36,811 nucleotides of DNA, taken from positions 1 through 36,811 of the forward strand of contig CAZPHI010000020.1 in the NCBI GenBank assembly GCA_964586425.1. The letters are read 5' to 3'. Both the position numbers and the translations under genes were made by a program. Shown here piece by piece: positions 32,854 to 36,811 of this stretch (positions are counted from its first letter, which is position 1; every line of letters starts with the position of its first letter). The notes beneath the pieces were generated by a model. It ran no database searches, had not been told where the DNA came from, and was given only the letters and a program-made list of their open reading frames with translations. This DNA is from CAZPHI01 sp964586425. GTDB lineage: Bacteria; Bacillota; Clostridia; Lachnospirales; Lachnospiraceae.

Positions 32854-34769
32854 AGATAGAAAAGGGAAATCCTCTTTTACAGGGTGTTAATAAAACTGAA
32901 TATGGATATAATTTTACTGTATCATCAAAAAGCAATGCAATAGTATTGTATTTGAAACAAGTTAGTGATAGTAATAATGTTATAGATATAGATTTGAATG
33001 AGTATCATTGTATGGGCAGTGTATATTCAGTATGTATTAGTGAAATAGATTTGGAAAATTATGAATACCTGTATATAAACAAAGATACAAATCAGGTGAT
33101 TGAAGATGAATATAGCATAGCTGTTAATGCTGATAAAGCATTCGGTAAGTGTAGAAAAACGATAAGATATAATACAGTATCAATGCCAGAATATGACTGG
33201 AATGATGATGTAAAACCTTCGATAGATTATGAGAATCTTATTATATATAAGCTGCATGTTAGAGGTTTCACCAAAAGCAAAACATGTGACGTAGATTGTA
33301 AGGGAACTTTTAAGGGAGTGGCAAATAAAGCCGAATATATTAAAAGCCTAGGATTTAATTGTGTAGAGCTTATGCCTGTAAGTGATTATAATGAAATAAT
33401 AGCTGACAGATTATCTGGTAATGTTATATATGGTACTTCTGCAGATATGATGGAAAGCAATAGTATTCAGACTAATCATGAAAAGATTAATTACTGGGGA
33501 TATGGACCTGGTAATAATTTTGCGGTTAAAACAGCATTTGCATATAAAACAGATAATATAGATGCTATCAACGAATTCAAGGATATGGTAAAGACGCTGC
33601 ATCAGAATGGAATTGAAGTTGTTGTTGAGATGTATTTTACGACAGATGATGTAGCATATATTATTCAATGCATCAGATACTGGGTGGTTAATTATCATAT
33701 TGACGGTGTGCATCTATATGGAACAGATCAGGCACTTAATTCAGTTATACATGATCCACTGCTTAGTGATACTAAGATATTCACTGTGTATTGGAATGGC
33801 AATAATGAACAGTCCAAGAGAATGGTTGCCAACTATAATGATAATTTCTCGAATGTAATTAAAAAATCAATAAAAGGCGACGAGGACCAGTTGAGGAATC
33901 TTTCGGAAGCATTAAGATGCAATCCTGTTAATGCGGCTAATATTAATTATATAGCATCTCATAATGGATTTACTTTGTGGGATATGGTTTGCTATGATAG
34001 AAAGCATAACGAAGCCAATGGTGAGAATAACAAAGATGGCGAAGATTATAATAATAGCTGGAACTGTGGATTTGAAGGTAAAACACGAAAAAAGAAAATC
34101 AATCAGTTACGTTTATTGCAGGTTAAGAATGCTTTGACACTATTAATGATTTCGTCTGGAACGCCGTTACTTATGGCTGGTGATGAGATGCTTAATTCTC
34201 AGGATGGTAATAATAATCCATACTGTATTGATTCTGAACTTAGCTGGGTTAATTGGAACACAACCAAAGATGCAGAAGAGATAAAGAATTATTTGAAGAA
34301 GCTTATTACATATAGAAAAGATAATAGTATATTCCATATGAACAAAGAACTTATGATGGCTGATTTTAAGCAGACAGGTTATCCAGATGCATCATATCAT
34401 AGTGATAAAGGATGGTATGGTGGATTTGAAAGCTATAACAGACATATGGGAATTATGTATAACTGCATGTATGCGGATAAGCCGGAGATGAAGATAATAT
34501 ACGTGGCGATTAATCTGCACTGGGAGAGCCATAAGCTTGCACTTCCGAATATTAATGCGAAACAAAACTGGAAAGTGGATATAGAAACCAATACTAATGA
34601 GCCGTCAGTAATTGATGAAGATGGCAGATTCATAACAGTTCCATCTAGAAGTATATGCATAATCAGTCGCAGCTACAGTGAAGGAAAGCCTGTTGGTCGC
34701 AAAAACAAGATAAAGAATACTGCTAAGAGAAAGTCAGATACCGCTGTTAAAACTTCTGAAAAGGAATAA
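32850..34769 (+). CDS. GlgX/pullulanase-like GH13 protein lacking catalytic residues (pseudoenzyme)
   Basis: This 639-residue protein is clearly homologous to glycogen-debranching/isoamylase GH13 enzymes. It has an N-terminal CBM48-like region (about 1-120), the barrel start YKLHVRGFTKSK, LGFNCVELMPVSDY, NYWGYGPGNNF, HNEANGENNKDG, SWNCGFEG and GTPLLMAGDE. The catalytic positions have changed. In GVHLYGTD the usual Arg and nucleophile Asp are His288 and Tyr290. The acid/base Glu is Val313 in FTVYWN, and the HD of region IV is His371-Asn372 (ASHNGFT). Region I and the segment after it are also shortened. A basic Lys/Arg tail ends the protein. The frame is intact, so it is probably kept for a non-catalytic role, perhaps carbohydrate binding. 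Confidence 0.9.
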   Translation: MKIEKGNPLLQGVNKTEYGYNFTVSSKSNAIVLYLKQVSDSNNVIDIDLNEYHCMGSVYSVCISEIDLENYEYLYINKDTNQVIEDEYSIAVNADKAFGKCRKTIRYNTVSMPEYDWNDDVKPSIDYENLIIYKLHVRGFTKSKTCDVDCKGTFKGVANKAEYIKSLGFNCVELMPVSDYNEIIADRLSGNVIYGTSADMMESNSIQTNHEKINYWGYGPGNNFAVKTAFAYKTDNIDAINEFKDMVKTLHQNGIEVVVEMYFTTDDVAYIIQCIRYWVVNYHIDGVHLYGTDQALNSVIHDPLLSDTKIFTVYWNGNNEQSKRMVANYNDNFSNVIKKSIKGDEDQLRNLSEALRCNPVNAANINYIASHNGFTLWDMVCYDRKHNEANGENNKDGEDYNNSWNCGFEGKTRKKKINQLRLLQVKNALTLLMISSGTPLLMAGDEMLNSQDGNNNPYCIDSELSWVNWNTTKDAEEIKNYLKKLITYRKDNSIFHMNKELMMADFKQTGYPDASYHSDKGWYGGFESYNRHMGIMYNCMYADKPEMKIIYVAINLHWESHKLALPNINAKQNWKVDIETNTNEPSVIDEDGRFITVPSRSICIISRSYSEGKPVGRKNKIKNTAKRKSDTAVKTSEKE

Positions 34770-34774
34770 TTGCT

Positions 34775-35455
34775 ATGGATAATATATCTGGGATTTTTGA
34801 AAAAATAGGTCTTAGTGGATTTGTACTCAAGATAATTGCAGTAATCACTATGACAATAGATCATATAGGTATTCTTTTCTTCCCACAGATAGTATTACTG
34901 AGAATAATAGGAAGACTAGCATTACCAATATATGTTTTTCTTGTAGTTGAAGGTTATATGCATACAAGAGATATATATAGATATATGACACGTATTGGCA
35001 TTGTTGCAATTCTATCGGAACTGCCATTTGATTTATTGGCATATGGCAGAATTAATCTATATAGGCAGAATGTGATGTGGACATTATTAACTATATTGCT
35101 GGTGATGTATATAAGCTCTAAGTTCAATTATGTATTTGGACTGCTTGCTTCTGTATGCCTTGGTTATGGTGCACAGCTTGCAGGCTTTGATTATGGTTTA
35201 TATGGCGTGTGCATGGGATATGTATTTTATGTTGCACGTGGCAATTTGACACAAAAGCTTACTATGGGAACTGTATATCTGGGTGTTATCCCAGAGAATA
35301 TACAAAGGTATGGAGTGTTTGCAATGCTTCCCATAGCATTATACAATGGACAAAGAGGATATAATAACAGATATATTAATAAAGCATTATATATGTACTA
35401 TCCAATACATATGGCTGTACTCTATATTGCATATCGAATAATGATTATGAATTAG
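34775..35455 (+). CDS. TraX family membrane protein
   Basis: This 226-residue protein has about six to eight hydrophobic segments and the TraX N-terminal signature: LKIIAVITMTIDHIGILFF, LLRIIGRLALPIYVFLVVEGY, then TRDIYRYMTRIGIVAILSELPFDL. The F-plasmid TraX N-acetylates pilin, but chromosomal clostridial members have no known substrate. There is no plasmid-transfer gene nearby. It begins 5 bases after the GH13-like gene with AGGA as RBS. Confidence 0.9.
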   Translation: MDNISGIFEKIGLSGFVLKIIAVITMTIDHIGILFFPQIVLLRIIGRLALPIYVFLVVEGYMHTRDIYRYMTRIGIVAILSELPFDLLAYGRINLYRQNVMWTLLTILLVMYISSKFNYVFGLLASVCLGYGAQLAGFDYGLYGVCMGYVFYVARGNLTQKLTMGTVYLGVIPENIQRYGVFAMLPIALYNGQRGYNNRYINKALYMYYPIHMAVLYIAYRIMIMN

Positions 35456-35470
35456 AAACAGGAGAAAATA

Positions 35471-36301
35471 ATGAAAGAAAAAGAAGAAAAGATGTATGCA
35501 GACGTCCTTGAGGCTGCTAAAAAAGAGGATTTTATTAACGCATGTGTAAAATGTGAAGGGCTGATAGATTATGTCGCTGATGAATATTGCAAAGAGGATG
35601 ATGATAACATCTATTTTAGCTTTAATCATATTATTGAACTATATGTATACTCATATTATTATAGGCCAGAAAAACAGGTCATGCATGCCTTGATTCCATA
35701 TAGTGAGTATTACAGAACTTACGGAACCATACTGATGCATCTTGAACGCAGTGAGGATGCAAAAAAAGCATACGACAAAGCTTTGTTGTGGAATCCGGTA
35801 GATTTGGATACACTTCTCTCAATTGGAGAATTATATCGTCAGACAAATCAGCTTGAGGAATATCTTAATGTGACTAAGGAAGCATACAGATATTGCAGTA
35901 CAAGAGCTACAATGGCAAGATATTATAGAAACAGAGCCTATTACTACGTTGAAAAATACAAGCCACAGACAGCTAGAGCATTATATGCATATAGTAATAT
36001 ATTCTATAAAACTGATGCAGCAAAGAATGAATTACAATTTATTGAAAATGCTATTAATGAACCTACACCTGAGTATAACATTAAGGAATTGCAGACACTT
36101 ATTAAGAATAATGGAATTGAGTTAGGACCAGATCCAGATACTTTAGGAATAGTATATCAGGTTGGCAAACTTATGCTGGAGGATAAAGATTATAAGAATG
36201 CAAGAGATTGTTTCTCCATTGTATATGATTCAACACAGGATGCTGAATGTGAAACTATTCTTAATAAGCTTGAAGAGCAGATAGAAACAACTGATAGATA
36301 G
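35471..36301 (+). CDS. TPR-like repeat protein of unknown function
   Basis: This 276-residue soluble protein has no signal peptide or membrane segment. TPR-like helical pairs are visible around residues 75-150 (YGTILMHLERSEDAKKAYDKAL, then LLSIGELYRQTNQLEEYL) and again near residues 225-265. The middle is Tyr-rich (RYYRNRAYYYVEKYK). It follows traX after 15 bases with a CAGGAG RBS, so it belongs to the same transcript. I cannot assign a specific function; such proteins usually mediate protein contacts. Confidence 0.7.
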   Translation: MKEKEEKMYADVLEAAKKEDFINACVKCEGLIDYVADEYCKEDDDNIYFSFNHIIELYVYSYYYRPEKQVMHALIPYSEYYRTYGTILMHLERSEDAKKAYDKALLWNPVDLDTLLSIGELYRQTNQLEEYLNVTKEAYRYCSTRATMARYYRNRAYYYVEKYKPQTARALYAYSNIFYKTDAAKNELQFIENAINEPTPEYNIKELQTLIKNNGIELGPDPDTLGIVYQVGKLMLEDKDYKNARDCFSIVYDSTQDAECETILNKLEEQIETTDR

Positions 36302-36328
36302 AATAATGAAATTATGAGAGGAAATTAG

Positions 36329-36715
36329 ATGAATAAAAAATTATAAAAGTTTTTTTCTGAATTATGTTATGTTTTAGAGCTGCTTATATCATTGATACTT
36401 GCAGTTGCTATAGTTGTTATGATTGTTAAGCTTTTAATTACGCTTACAGATTTTACTCAATTTGATCAAACTGATGCACTTAATATATTCCTTGGTAAAG
36501 CAATGACGCTTGCAGTTGGCGTCGAATTCATTAAGATGCTTTGTAAGCATTCGCCTGCAACTGTAATAGAAGTATTATTATTTGCAATTGCTAGACAGAT
36601 GGTAGTTGAACATGCTGATGCAGTTGAGACACTTATCGGTGTTGCAGCAATAGCGGTATTGTTTGCAGTAAGAAGATATCTTTTTACAGACGAGGATAGA
36701 GAAAATGCGCATTGA
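36329..36715 (+). pseudogene. Small PsiE-like membrane protein interrupted by an in-frame stop at codon 6
   Basis: ATG at 36329 with a good RBS (GAGAGGAAATTAG) starts MNKKL, then meets TAA at 36344-36346. The same frame continues without other stops to 36715. It gives a sensible membrane protein: KFFSELCYVLELLIS, hydrophobic helices ILAVAIVVMIVKLL and MTLAVGVEFIKMLC, then VLLFAIARQMVV and LIGVAAIAVLFAVRRYLF. The layout resembles phosphate-starvation-inducible PsiE-like proteins. One base change (for example CAA to TAA) would restore 128 residues. The alternative is a start at TTG 36392, which has no RBS. Sequencing error is also possible. Confidence 0.6.
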
Positions 36716-36809
36716 CCTAAAAAAATATGTAGACATTGCGAAAAAATACTGTTTTTATACAGATTACGTATGCACACACTATGATAGTGTGTGCATATTT
36801 ATGTTATAA
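36705..36809 (+). other. Short frame of 34 codons overlapping the final terminator
   Basis: ATG at 36705 with GAGG about 9 bases ahead opens MRIDLKKYVDIAKKYCFY and continues through the terminator hairpin to TAA at 36807-36809. It overlaps the preceding gene by 11 bases. Because half of it is the hairpin, I consider it probably not coding. Confidence 0.15.
36769..36805 (+). terminator. Terminator at the end of the permease-to-PsiE-like run
   Basis: A perfect 13-bp stem (36769-36781 with 36785-36797) with a 3-base loop precedes TTTATGTT. The T-tract is weak, but the stem is strong and lies just past the last gene. Confidence 0.7.
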
Positions 36810-36811
36810 TT

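Overview
This is an AT-rich, gene-dense stretch of chromosome from a low-GC Gram-positive anaerobe. It is most likely a member of the Clostridia, family Lachnospiraceae. The pointers are a single fatty-acid cluster using FabK and a fused AccD-AccA, the order rlmN-prpC-prkC-rsgA-rpe, a sigma-G gene followed by a ylmC-type gene, TraX, and a clostridial pyrB-pyrI pair. The species is not established. Housekeeping genes dominate and I see no phage, integrase, transposase or CRISPR locus.

Layout: (1) 1-4656, the end of rlmN, then prpC (PP2C phosphatase), prkC (PASTA kinase), rsgA and rpe, closed by a terminator. (2) 4741-15440, a complete type II fatty-acid operon: fabH, acpP, fabK, fabD, fabG, fabF, accB, fabZ, accC, a fused accDA and a second FabK/nitronate-monooxygenase-like flavoprotein. 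Three FabT-type palindromes control it: two flank the promoter before fabH and one lies in front of accDA. No MarR/FabT regulator gene is in the window. (3) 15523-20401, a cell-wall amidase, lepA, hemW, a possible 28-residue membrane peptide and an AAC(3)-type acetyltransferase. (4) 20479-21875, pyrB-pyrI on the minus strand, divergent from trpS (22151-23236).

(5) 23237-24431 holds no credible gene but is a repeat island. It consists of a GC-rich degenerate 55-bp repeat, two 257-bp copies of a structured element separated by a CAAGC/AACC-rich tail, and a 12-bp satellite interrupted by a 100-N assembly gap. (6) 24432-25493, a minus-strand lactonase-type beta-propeller. (7) 25725-30414, sigG, ylmC-like, nrdR, yqeG, aroE, aroK, aroQ and efp. 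(8) 30573-36811, a compact plus-strand run of a purine permease, a PflX-like radical SAM protein, a GlgX-like protein that has lost its catalytic residues, TraX, a TPR-like protein and a small membrane protein whose reading frame is cut by a stop at codon 6.

The most unusual items are the GH13 pseudoenzyme at 32850-34769, the duplicated element and satellite at 23435-24330, the FabT-like operator set without its regulator, and the interrupted gene at 36329-36715.
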